Assembly (NCBI RefSeq): GCF_034058155.1
Contig: NZ_CP139148.1
Span: 62,001-126,000, forward strand
DNA from: Flavobacterium sp. KACC 22761
Lineage (GTDB): Bacteria > Bacteroidota > Bacteroidia > Flavobacteriales > Flavobacteriaceae
Length of the DNA: 64,000 nt
Direction of reading: 5' to 3'
Of the stretch, positions 45,460 to 53,616 are shown in pieces. Position 1 is the first letter of the stretch, and each line of letters begins with the position of its first letter. The notes under the pieces are model-generated. The model did no database searches, had not been told where the DNA came from, and saw only the letters and a list, made by a program, of their open reading frames with translations. A program made the translations under genes and the position numbers.

Positions 45460-45824
45460 ATCTTCTTATACTATAAATAATATTTGCTTAAATAAGTCTG
45501 TTTTTAAATTGTCATCTTTTGTTGATTGACAACAATAAACTGCCAAAAATTATGTCTACTCAAAAAACTATTTAAATAAAATGTAAATCTATCTATTAGT
45601 GTTACGCTTAAAGCCAGAATGTACTATCCTAATATTAATGCTCTCAAAAGAAAACGGGAAGGTTTTAGAATATAATAAATTGTTGTTTCGGCGATAATTT
45701 GGATAATACTTTTTCTTGTTTTGATTTTCCTAATATTTGGTAGAGAAAGTAATAAGATATAATTAATCAACTGTCCTTTATGAAAAGTATTATAGTTGAA
45801 GTGTTTTTATAATCAATGTTTTTT
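45460..45824. other. Gap between the two RiPP units, with no supported ORF
   Basis: 365 bases between the radical SAM gene and the barrel gene. It contains the motif at 45519-45535 but no start codon giving a credible peptide on either strand, and no clear terminator. It therefore probably serves as the promoter/operator region of the export operon. Confidence 0.6.
45519..45535 (-). promoter_or_regulatory. Operator-like palindrome upstream of the export operon
   Basis: TTGTTGATTGACAACAA on the plus strand is an imperfect palindrome (TTGTT ... AACAA). It is identical at 14 of 17 positions to the site at 49341-49357, upstream of the precursor gene, and lies at a similar distance from its ATG. 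This suggests co-regulation by the AraC-family protein of the island. Confidence 0.55.
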
Positions 45825-47759
45825 TTATTTAATAACTAATTCTAGATAAATTGGTAACTGAAAACAAACTTCATTATAGTTTGTTTTTAATTTATAAGAA
45901 TAAACATTTCCTACATTTTCATCCTCAATTTTTTTTTCATCAACTATTCTCCACCAATTTGATTTAAACTGCTCCGAAGTGAATGGCAATTCGGACATTG
46001 CATTATTTATCTTTTTATATAAGGATTCAAGGTTTATAGGTAAATAGTGTATTTTGATACCAGAGGTATTACCTTCAATATGACTTATGGGAATTTCATC
46101 TATACAATTATAACGGGAGCAATATAAGAGTGCGAGTTCTCTCAGAGCTGGATTATATTTACCTACAGAAAGTACATCAACTCCGATATCTTGTATCTCT
46201 TGAGCAAAGGCTGGCGTTTCTTCCATTGTTAAGCCCTCTTTAACATCAAATTCATAGTATATTGCTAAATCTTCATCTTTCTTGACTTTGGGTAACACTT
46301 CCATTTTGTCCCAAGCTGCATCTTTAACCAACATAAAGTTTGATACAGCAATTGCAGTCCCAACATTCTGCAATGAAGATTTATTCTTTTGGAGAAAGTC
46401 AATAATATTCATGGCTTCTTCTTTTGTTTCTGTAGGATAACCAACCATAAAATTCAATGAATTTGTGATACCATAATTCGATGACCATTGCAGTAAATCT
46501 TCAGCATATTTTAAGTCTGTGAACTTATTCATCTTAACTTGAATCCTATCTGTAACACTATCTAACCCCCATATAAGCCTTTTACAACCTCCATCTTTTA
46601 ATTTTTTAAAAGTTTCTTTTTTCCATGCTGTGTGTAATCTTCCAAAAATCATCCAATAGATTTCTACTTTCATCTCTTTTAAACAAACAGATAATTCTTC
46701 CCCAAATTTTGGGACAAGATCCTCATCAACGAAATAGAAATGCTTCGTATTATACTTTTCTGACAAAACTTTTAAATGATTGGCAGCAGATGAAGCATCT
46801 CCATATCTATAATCTCCATATGTTTTATAGTGATTGCAGTAAAAACATTTTGCATAACTACAACCAATAGTTAATTCAAATGGTAATAATCTTACAGGTG
46901 CCAAATAGTCATCAAGAGGAAGATCTGAAAAGTCAGGGCACAAATCTGAAAATTTATCAGGTGCTCTATATGTTCTCTTTTCTTTAATATCAAGAAGGTC
47001 ACAGAATTTTGAGGCATTAGCATATGGATAATACTCATCAAATATTTGAGAAAGTACAGCATGCTCAGGCAGTTCATTTTTCAAACGTGTTATCATTCCA
47101 CCTCCAGCAACCATTAACCCTCTCCATTTTTTTCTTAAATATTTTGCTAAAGTAAATCCTGGAATCAATTGCTCATCCATAGAAAAAGTAATTGCAATCG
47201 CATCGGGTTTAAAGACCTCCAATTCAGATTGAATCCAGTTAGGAAATAATTTTATAAATGGATTCTCCCTTTCATCTTCGCAAGCTTGCAAAAGTTCATT
47301 GCTATTACTAACTCCATATCTCATTCTAAATCTTGACACTCCAATGTCCGTAAAACCATAATTACTTGAAAAAAGTTCCAATGCTTCTTCAAAAATTTTT
47401 AAAGCAAATTTGTAATTTCCAAAATCGTAGAATTTTTGCCCGTTGAATATTTCTAATGCAAGATCGATGTTATCAATTATATATTGCGAACGAATCAAAG
47501 CAGAAGATTTTCGCGCAAATAATATAAGTTCTTCTTGGGAAAAATCTGCTTTTTGTTTAAAAAGTTCTATGTCCTTTTCAATTTTTTTTTGTGAATCACT
47601 CAGCGTTACTTTGTTTAATACATGCAAATAAAACTTCAAATTCAAATCAATAATTTTACAATTATGTCCACGTCTAACGAGTTCTTGCTTTACTAATGGT
47701 AAAGCAAGGTGTGGCATGAACGAACGAACTTGTGGCGGGTAAATTAGTAATATGTTCAT
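45825..47759 (-). CDS. B12-binding radical SAM enzyme (probable peptide-modifying)
   Basis: 644 residues. The N-terminal part (1-230) is a cobalamin-binding-type Rossmann region with the family opening LLIYPPQ and ALPLVKQELVRRGHNCKIIDLN. The radical SAM cluster motif is C300-x4-C305-x2-C308 (GCSYAKCFYC), one residue longer in the first spacer than the common CX3CX2C. The later FYFVDED and WGLDSVTDRIQ segments are typical of the radical SAM barrel. Members methylate unactivated carbons or make other radical changes in peptides and metabolites. Its start overlaps the stop of the upstream gene by ATGA, so translation is coupled. A peptide substrate is inferred from context. Confidence 0.85.
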   Translation of the reverse strand: MNILLIYPPQVRSFMPHLALPLVKQELVRRGHNCKIIDLNLKFYLHVLNKVTLSDSQKKIEKDIELFKQKADFSQEELILFARKSSALIRSQYIIDNIDLALEIFNGQKFYDFGNYKFALKIFEEALELFSSNYGFTDIGVSRFRMRYGVSNSNELLQACEDERENPFIKLFPNWIQSELEVFKPDAIAITFSMDEQLIPGFTLAKYLRKKWRGLMVAGGGMITRLKNELPEHAVLSQIFDEYYPYANASKFCDLLDIKEKRTYRAPDKFSDLCPDFSDLPLDDYLAPVRLLPFELTIGCSYAKCFYCNHYKTYGDYRYGDASSAANHLKVLSEKYNTKHFYFVDEDLVPKFGEELSVCLKEMKVEIYWMIFGRLHTAWKKETFKKLKDGGCKRLIWGLDSVTDRIQVKMNKFTDLKYAEDLLQWSSNYGITNSLNFMVGYPTETKEEAMNIIDFLQKNKSSLQNVGTAIAVSNFMLVKDAAWDKMEVLPKVKKDEDLAIYYEFDVKEGLTMEETPAFAQEIQDIGVDVLSVGKYNPALRELALLYCSRYNCIDEIPISHIEGNTSGIKIHYLPINLESLYKKINNAMSELPFTSEQFKSNWWRIVDEKKIEDENVGNVYSYKLKTNYNEVCFQLPIYLELVIK

Positions 47760-48472
47760 AAAATTTCATTTTTGAATAAATTAAAAAGCCAACTGTCTCC
47801 AAATAATTCATCGTAAACAGTGTGATTTGCTTTGTGTAGTTTTTCTAATTCTGATTTGTATTTATTAGTAAAGTCAATAGCACTTACATTGTTATCTTGT
47901 GTAGATTCTAAATAATTCAACCAAGACAAAATATAACATTCAGCTTTACATAATGTCTTTTCAATGATATGACTTGTAATTTCAAATGATGAACGAGTGC
48001 CTACAAAATGTTCCGTATTATCATCTCTATATATTGGATTTTCTTTTATTAGATCGCTGTCTTGAATAGCTTTAAATAGATTTTTAGGTAATTGATTTGG
48101 TGTTTTATATCCAAGGATGACACTAAAAGTTTTTGCATCTAATTTCAAATTCAAATTCATGGAAAGGACTGGAATGTTTTTTTTTTTTGGAAATGCCAAA
48201 CATGCAACTATGTTTGAAGTATATTTAAAAGAACCTTGAAGAACAAACCAATTAAAATTGGCTTTATGAGATTCCCATTTGTAAAAATTATAAGCTACTG
48301 GAAAATATTTATTCTCAAAATTGACCAATTTTCCGTCGTTTATATAACGTTTTAGAGTAAACTCCAATTCTTCTAATCTTTTTGTTAGCCTCTGTTCATA
48401 TAATGATATAGAACTTTTGATAAAACTATCAGCTAATTGTTGTATCGTTTCTATATTTTCTTTTGCATCCAT
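47756..48472 (-). CDS. Unknown protein, possibly a degenerate ferredoxin-dependent bilin reductase fold
   Basis: 238 residues. The middle segment IVACLAFPKKKNIPVLS (residues 88-104) resembles the core of phycocyanobilin reductase PcyA (hydrophobic-HC-hydrophobic-FP...LP), and the C-terminal LFGDSWLFNLF (223-233) resembles its FGEAW...LF end. The PcyA catalytic His and Asp would be Ala90 and Asn106 here, so bilin reduction is doubtful. No known domain is certain. It is embedded between the acetyltransferase (22-base overlap) and the radical SAM gene (4-base overlap), so it very probably works on the same precursor. Fold proposal is inference; membership in the operon is seen directly. Confidence 0.6.
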   Translation of the reverse strand: MDAKENIETIQQLADSFIKSSISLYEQRLTKRLEELEFTLKRYINDGKLVNFENKYFPVAYNFYKWESHKANFNWFVLQGSFKYTSNIVACLAFPKKKNIPVLSMNLNLKLDAKTFSVILGYKTPNQLPKNLFKAIQDSDLIKENPIYRDDNTEHFVGTRSSFEITSHIIEKTLCKAECYILSWLNYLESTQDNNVSAIDFTNKYKSELEKLHKANHTVYDELFGDSWLFNLFKNEIL

Positions 48473-48933
48473 ACCATACTAATCTCCTGTCCTTTAATTA
48501 TGCCAATATTTTGAAAAAAACCACACTCAACAAACCCCTTTTTTTTATGAAATTCAATGCTTGATTTATTTAAAGAAGATATATTAACTATTATATCTCT
48601 GAATCCTTTTTCTTTTAATTCTGCAAAAAGCTGATTTAAAATTTTAGTTCCTATTCCTTTTCCTAAATAAGCAGGATTTAAAAAATATGTCAATTTTATT
48701 GTCCTACTAAAAATGTTTTCTACTCGAAAAGGATAAGCAATACCAAAACCTATAATCATCTCATCTTTCAAAGCAATGTACCCCGCATATTTTATTCCCT
48801 CGTTAGTTAATTTAATGGCCTCACTATCTTTCATTAAATCATCAGAAAAAGTAAAGGGTGTTTTTAGTACGTAATAATTGTATATTCTCTGAATGTCTTT
48901 GTAATCCGAAGATTTAATTTTTACAATTTTCAT
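48451..48933 (-). CDS. GNAT-family N-acetyltransferase
   Basis: 160 residues. The acetyl-CoA loop is YLGKGIGTKIL, followed by NISSLNKSSIEFHKKKGF and VECGFF, the motif A and B order of GNAT enzymes. The N-terminal RIYNYYVLKTPFTFS is close to the phosphinothricin/methionine-sulfoximine acetyltransferase group. In this operon it might acetylate the precursor peptide or protect the host. It follows the precursor gene at 24 bases and overlaps the next gene. Confidence 0.88.
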   Translation of the reverse strand: MKIVKIKSSDYKDIQRIYNYYVLKTPFTFSDDLMKDSEAIKLTNEGIKYAGYIALKDEMIIGFGIAYPFRVENIFSRTIKLTYFLNPAYLGKGIGTKILNQLFAELKEKGFRDIIVNISSLNKSSIEFHKKKGFVECGFFQNIGIIKGQEISMVWMQKKI

Positions 48934-48957
48934 AAAAAACTACCTCAATTAAAAAAA

Positions 48958-49260
48958 CTATTTATCCATATCTCCAGGTTGTTGACCTAAAAATCCCCTA
49001 TTATCAATTGTTGTTGAAGAAACCTTGGTCGTTCCACTACCTCCAATTAATAATTCTGCCTCCGCTTCTTCGATTTCTGAAAAGCTAAAAAATCCAGAAT
49101 CTGTATTTATTCCGTTTGGTTCCAATATACCAACATGAGAAGTTCCATTTTTTATTGACAATTCTGCTTCTTTGTTGAATATTGCACTTGTGTGAATTCC
49201 TAAATCAGGAACACTAATTTTGCCATTACTAATCTTGGCGTTGAATGTTGCTTTATCCAT
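48958..49260 (-). CDS. RiPP precursor peptide with double-glycine leader
   Basis: 100 residues. The region before residues 73-74 ends EIEEAEAELLIGG, an acidic/hydrophobic stretch leading to Gly-Gly, the standard site for C39 leader peptidases. Cleavage there leaves a 26-residue core rich in Ser/Thr/Gly/Asp/Gln, without cysteine (from SGTTKVSSTT to a Gln-Gln-Pro and Met-Asp-Lys end). The leader is 74 residues, longer than the classic 20-30. An AGGA sequence seven bases before the ATG is an unusually good Shine-Dalgarno for this phylum. It is first in an operon with GNAT, the bilin-reductase-like protein and the radical SAM enzyme. I know no named family. Confidence 0.75.
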   Translation of the reverse strand: MDKATFNAKISNGKISVPDLGIHTSAIFNKEAELSIKNGTSHVGILEPNGINTDSGFFSFSEIEEAEAELLIGGSGTTKVSSTTIDNRGFLGQQPGDMDK

Positions 49261-49340
49261 TTTCCTAATATTTTAATTGATTTAAAAATGTTTATTTTTT
49301 TGTTATATTAATTTGAGGTAGTTTCTATTTTAAATTTATG

Positions 49341-49357
49341 TTGTAAAATGACAACAA
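49341..49357 (-). promoter_or_regulatory. Operator-like palindrome upstream of the precursor gene
   Basis: TTGTAAAATGACAACAA on the plus strand is near-identical (14 of 17) to the motif at 45519-45535. It lies 81-97 bases before the precursor ATG. See findings. Confidence 0.55.
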
Positions 49358-49472
49358 ATACTCATTAGTTTATCTCTTTGTTAATGTATCATTAGTTTTC
49401 TATATAATAAAAAAAATAAGATAAATCCTATACAAAATTAAAGAGTTAAAGAGAAAAAAAATTACCTTTTTG

Positions 49473-49502
49473 CGACAGTTTTGTTGACAATTTCCGACAG
49501 TT
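49473..49502. repeat. Direct repeat pair between the regulator and precursor genes
   Basis: CGACAGTT occurs at 49473-49480 and 49495-49502, 22 bases apart, close to two helical turns, as for AraC-type half-sites. It starts right after the regulator stop codon and also contains TTGTTGACAA, a piece of the shared motif. Confidence 0.45.
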
Positions 49503-49503
49503 G

Positions 49504-50280
49504 TTACAAAATAATGTGACTATATTGTTTTCGAATTGTTGTGGGAGTATACTGCAGTATAGTTTTTATGTATCTATTAAATGTACTTACTTCTTCAAAT
49601 CCCAATTCGTCTGCTATTTGATAAAAAGGAGTTAGCTTTTTACTGATAATAATAAAAACAGCTTTTAATAGCAAATGGTAACGGATAATAGCAATGGGAC
49701 TAACCGAATACACCGTATTGCATACTCTTTGTAGTGTTTTATCTGTAATATCAAGCTCGTTAGACAAACTTTGTAGTGTTAGTTTGTGAGAAATTTTAGT
49801 TTTATATAGGATTTGCAAAAACTTTTCCCCAATTTTAATGTATTGCAACGATGGATGACTCTTATTATTTATATGAAACACCAATTCGGAGAGAAATCTC
49901 TTCGATTCAGTTTTTGATTTCAGTTCCGTAAATGATAAATCGCATTTTATTGATTTATCATTTTTGTAATATAAGCTGAAAAGAATTGATTTTTCAATAT
50001 CGTTAATCAGACAAGTTGGTATTAAGATACAATAAAATTGTTTTATTGTGTTAGGCAAATAAAGTAAGTGTTTCGCTGGGATGTAATACAATTTGTCAAT
50101 TGTTATCTTGTAAGTTGCAAAATCTATATATATAGATTCACTTTGGTTATTATCAAAAAACAGTAATCTGTGCTCATTAGTTACAGAGCCTCCGATATAA
50201 TCTGTAGGACTAGTCAATAGGGTAGTTTCAGTTATTTCTTGGTGGTTGTGTTTGCTAAGTTTTTGGAATATTTCAATCAT
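49504..50280 (-). CDS. AraC-family transcriptional regulator of the RiPP island
   Basis: 258 residues. The C-terminal half (about 165-258) is a double helix-turn-helix of the AraC type: LTLQSLSNELDITDKTLQRV, then a second helix pair around FYQIADELGFEEVSTFNRY ending in TPTTIRKQY. The N-terminal part (1-150) is an unrecognised beta-rich sensing domain. It is the first gene of the minus-strand island, 243 bases before the precursor, and likely controls both operons by the sites described nearby. The ligand is unknown. Confidence 0.88.
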   Translation of the reverse strand: MIEIFQKLSKHNHQEITETTLLTSPTDYIGGSVTNEHRLLFFDNNQSESIYIDFATYKITIDKLYYIPAKHLLYLPNTIKQFYCILIPTCLINDIEKSILFSLYYKNDKSIKCDLSFTELKSKTESKRFLSELVFHINNKSHPSLQYIKIGEKFLQILYKTKISHKLTLQSLSNELDITDKTLQRVCNTVYSVSPIAIIRYHLLLKAVFIIISKKLTPFYQIADELGFEEVSTFNRYIKTILQYTPTTIRKQYSHIIL

Positions 50281-51285
50281 ATATTTCTATTATACAGTTA
50301 ATTATACCAGATTTTTTTATGATTTTTAATTGATTATTTATATCATTCCTTTTAGAAAAAAGAAAAAGATAATTATTTCCTTCTCCTTTTTTGAAAAGAT
50401 CATTATACTCATTCAGATTTTAATGATACATTCCTCATGTATCTATCACGAATCTATTAGAATATCTAAGATTTAACTTGTAAACAAATTCTTTGAGTTA
50501 TTTAGAGTTGTATTTTTTTGTTTTATCTTATAATAATCCCCTATAAATTTATGTACAAATTAATTGCGAATATTTGAGCTCGCGTTAAAGTCTTTTTTGT
50601 GGCTGGTTTACTAGACTTTTAGATTATTAAGATCTCTGCTGGTTAATATATCAAAATATGATGCACTTTGATCCGTACAAGCAATACCATATTCTGCAAT
50701 TAATTTTTTTACTGTTTTATTAATCGCTTGGTCTACAAAACCTTACAAAACTTTTACTTTAGAATGCCGGAAAAATTTTGAATTCTCTCCTGTTTCAATA
50801 TTTTTAAATGGGTATATTCTGATATTAATACATTATGTTTCCCAACCGTGAGCTATTCCATATATTATTTTTTTGTTTAAGGAAAAGCAACAATTAAAAA
50901 TTCTTTACATTTTTTAATTATTACGTAATAATAAGAAATTACTTTATAAAAAAATACATTTTCATAATTTTAACATAATTTTACCTAGTAATAAATCACT
51001 AGTAACTATTTTAAATAAAGTAGATTTGGTTTATAATCTATTTTCTGCAATTAATTTATCAAGAAAAATTTCATAAAATTATAGACGCGAAAAGTTAAAA
51101 GTACCCGAATTTAAAATTGAGTTCAGGAACCTGATAAAATTAATTCAAGCGATTTTATTCTAACGCAAATGCATCACATTAAACCCCGTGCTAATTAATT
51201 ACATGAATCTAAATCTTTGAAGTTATTTATTAAAATAAATTAATTAAAATAAAAACGGTCACAAAAACAAAGAAATACCACAAAT
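50281..51285. other. About 1 kb gene-poor AT-rich tail of the island
   Basis: No intact ORF that I can support on either strand. It holds a decayed gene at 50611-50880 (listed separately) and otherwise AT-rich sequence without clear hairpins or repeats. It separates the RiPP island from the GH42 gene and looks like a junction of acquired and core DNA. Confidence 0.6.
50611..50880 (-). pseudogene. Decayed gene fragment with in-frame stops
   Basis: Reading the minus strand in one frame gives coding-like protein sequence interrupted by two TAA codons (at 50743-50745 and 50836-50838) and ended by TAG at 50611. Segments include YGIAHGWET, NIRIYPFKNIETGENSKFF, FVDQAINKTVKKLIAEYGIA and SYFDILTSRDLNNLKV. 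The amino-acid composition is that of a real soluble protein and is unlike a random AT-rich frame. I do not recognise the family. There is no start codon, and the 5' end also seems frameshifted, so this is a remnant. Confidence 0.55.
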
Positions 51286-51331
51286 CAAAAAAAGCCTGAT
51301 AAAAATTCAACATTTTCATCAGGCTTTTTAC
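51286..51331 (-). terminator. Terminator after the GH42 gene
   Basis: AAAAAAGCCTGAT (51288-51300) pairs with ATCAGGCTTTTT (51318-51329), giving a U run on the minus strand just past the stop. Confidence 0.8.
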
Positions 51332-51352
51332 TTACTTTTAAAAATTTTCTCA

Positions 51353-53449
51353 TCAATATTTCCACACCAAAACATCAGCCGTTTTTATAGACTGAGTTCC
51401 AAAGATAATTTTCGAGCCTTTTGGCAAATTGAAATTATAAGGCTTATCAGAATAGTTAACTGCTATTCCGAAACCATCGCGATAATCGACCATTACTCCT
51501 TCTGGATAATCTTCTATAGGTGCGTTTTGCTGTTTGTATAATTTTCTGATTACTTGTTTTTCTAAGTCGCCATTTTTCGAATCTGTACCAACATATGTCA
51601 CGGTTCCTTTTCCCAATTTATGTGAAATGACAGATGCCGTACCTGCATAAAAATCACCTTGATAAGTTGCCCAGATTTCTGTTTCTTTATCTGGTTTTAG
51701 TAAATCGCCCCAACTTGTCCACGCAAACTCTTGATTTTCAAATTTAATAGCACCAGGAGAATGAGGCATTAATAAATCATAGGATTCTATTTGAGATCCT
51801 ATCAAACTCCAAATCGGCTCATAAAATTTTGCTTCCCAAAGATGTCCTTGACGATTTTGGATTCCAGATCGGCAACTCATGATTAAATTCCCACCATTTT
51901 TTGCGTACAAGGTTAATTTATCAATCAATTTTTGATCGATCATTTGATAAGCCGGCACGATCAAGAAAGGATATCTTGAAAAATCTGTTGTGTCTCTGAC
52001 AAAATCAACTGGCGCACCAATTGACTTTGAAGCTTTATAATATTTTAAAAAGTGATTAATCGTATTCCATTCTTTGGTCTGTTTGTTCAATTCGATCCCC
52101 ATCACATTATCCGGATTAAATAAAATTCCTGTTTTGCGTTTTAGATAGTAGTCTGGTAATTCTGCCTTTGCGTTATAGTTTTTTCGAAGTGTTTCTATTT
52201 CTTTTATAAATTGGCTGAATTCCAGTCCGCCCGGTGTTGGCGTTACGCCATCTGTACCAACGATACCATAGTGATACTGCTCATAACCATACAAAGGAGC
52301 ACGGAAACGATACGTACATTCGAATTTACTGCCTCCTGCAAAAACATGCCAAAGCCACATTCGAACACTGCCCGGCAAAGGTTGCGGATTAATGCTTCCC
52401 CAGTTTACTTGCCCCGGTTGTAATTCCATACAACCATACATTCCTTTAAGCGGTCTGAAAAAATCATTAGCCATTCCGATAGCGGCGTAATCTCCCAAAC
52501 GATATCCATTTTTCCCTATCCCTAAACTTCCGCCATAAACCATATAACGAGTGTAGCAATCAAAATCAAATTCTTTGCTCATACCAATAAAACTCTCATC
52601 ATAAGCAGGTCTGTAGTTAGAAGTAATCCACTGATCCTTGCTTACATATTTGCGAATGACTGCCGCTTGAGAATCCAGAAAAGTAGCAGTTTCCTCATCA
52701 GCAAATCTGTAATGATCCAATTGCGAATGCAAATTCATTCCCCATTCTTTATGCAAGGGAATATTTATTTCACTGAAATCAGAATAAATACCACTCCAAA
52801 AACTATTGCCCCAAGCTTTATTAAGAGTATCGATATTCTGATATTTTTCCTTTAGCCAATTGCGGTAACGTTGTTGTGCATCTGCTCCATAATCCAGAAA
52901 ACGTGCTGGTTCATTATCTATTTGCCAACCAATGATATTTTTGTTATTTCCATATTTTTTTGCCAATTGCTCGACCATTTTTAAAGAATAACTTCTATAG
53001 TAATTGCTCGAAAATGAGGCGTGTTGTCTAGAACCGTGATCACTTTTGGTCCCATCCTCATACGTAACGAGTACATCAGGATGCTTGCGCACCAGCCACA
53101 CGGGAGGCGTTGCTGTAGAAGTGCACATGACAATTTTTAGTTTGTATTTTGCTGCAATTGCTACTGCTTTATCAAGCCATTTAAAATCATAAACTCCTTC
53201 TTGTGGTTCCAACTGTGCCCAAGCAAATTCTGCAAAATGAGTGAACTCAAAGCCCATTTCTGCAATTTTTTTCAAATCTCGATCCCATTGGCTTTCATCC
53301 CAATGCTCGGGATAATAATAAACTCCTACAGTAGTCAGATCTTTTTTGGGAAAGTACTTTTCAAACTTTTGAGCATTTGTCCCAACACAAACCATTGCAA
53401 TCAAAAAAGTTAGCACGGACTTTTTGAATTTTCTTCTAATAAGCTTCAT
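51353..53449 (-). CDS. Secreted beta-galactosidase, glycoside hydrolase family 42
   Basis: 698 residues with a signal peptide ending near residue 26 (GTNA). The TIM barrel begins VGVYYYPEHWDESQW, the acid/base is Glu180 in WQIDNEPARF, and the nucleophile is Glu342 in YGCMELQPGQVNW. A trimerisation/Rossmann-like domain and a C-terminal beta domain follow. It removes terminal beta-galactose (or arabinose) from oligosaccharides in the periplasm. A SusCD pair lies 1.3 kb away on the same strand but is separated by a plus-strand transporter, so a shared locus is possible, not shown. Confidence 0.93.
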   Translation of the reverse strand: MKLIRRKFKKSVLTFLIAMVCVGTNAQKFEKYFPKKDLTTVGVYYYPEHWDESQWDRDLKKIAEMGFEFTHFAEFAWAQLEPQEGVYDFKWLDKAVAIAAKYKLKIVMCTSTATPPVWLVRKHPDVLVTYEDGTKSDHGSRQHASFSSNYYRSYSLKMVEQLAKKYGNNKNIIGWQIDNEPARFLDYGADAQQRYRNWLKEKYQNIDTLNKAWGNSFWSGIYSDFSEINIPLHKEWGMNLHSQLDHYRFADEETATFLDSQAAVIRKYVSKDQWITSNYRPAYDESFIGMSKEFDFDCYTRYMVYGGSLGIGKNGYRLGDYAAIGMANDFFRPLKGMYGCMELQPGQVNWGSINPQPLPGSVRMWLWHVFAGGSKFECTYRFRAPLYGYEQYHYGIVGTDGVTPTPGGLEFSQFIKEIETLRKNYNAKAELPDYYLKRKTGILFNPDNVMGIELNKQTKEWNTINHFLKYYKASKSIGAPVDFVRDTTDFSRYPFLIVPAYQMIDQKLIDKLTLYAKNGGNLIMSCRSGIQNRQGHLWEAKFYEPIWSLIGSQIESYDLLMPHSPGAIKFENQEFAWTSWGDLLKPDKETEIWATYQGDFYAGTASVISHKLGKGTVTYVGTDSKNGDLEKQVIRKLYKQQNAPIEDYPEGVMVDYRDGFGIAVNYSDKPYNFNLPKGSKIIFGTQSIKTADVLVWKY

Positions 53450-53616
53450 TTTTTATTTTACAGATTTATTGCTAATTAAATTAAAGTGTTAAATATACAC
53501 TTTAATTTAAACGTAAAACAGTTATAAATTTCTATCTTTTCAAAATCTTTGTTTCAAAACTCAAAAGACATAAATAAGCTTAGGCTGTTTTCAATTTTAA
53601 AATTATCTTTACGAAT

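Noticed and set aside
45825-49260. Cobalamin riboswitch upstream of the radical SAM operon
   Set aside because: No B12-box-like sequence or long structured leader is visible before the precursor or radical SAM genes.
42988-49503. A second precursor peptide in the gaps of the RiPP island
   Set aside because: The gaps 42988-43026, 45460-45824 and 49261-49503 contain no ORF of more than about ten codons with a plausible start on the minus strand.
40497-51352. Duplicate of the ssrA 3' end as an attachment site (attR)
   Set aside because: I looked for a copy of the T-arm/acceptor sequence downstream and found none, so the integration idea rests on position only.
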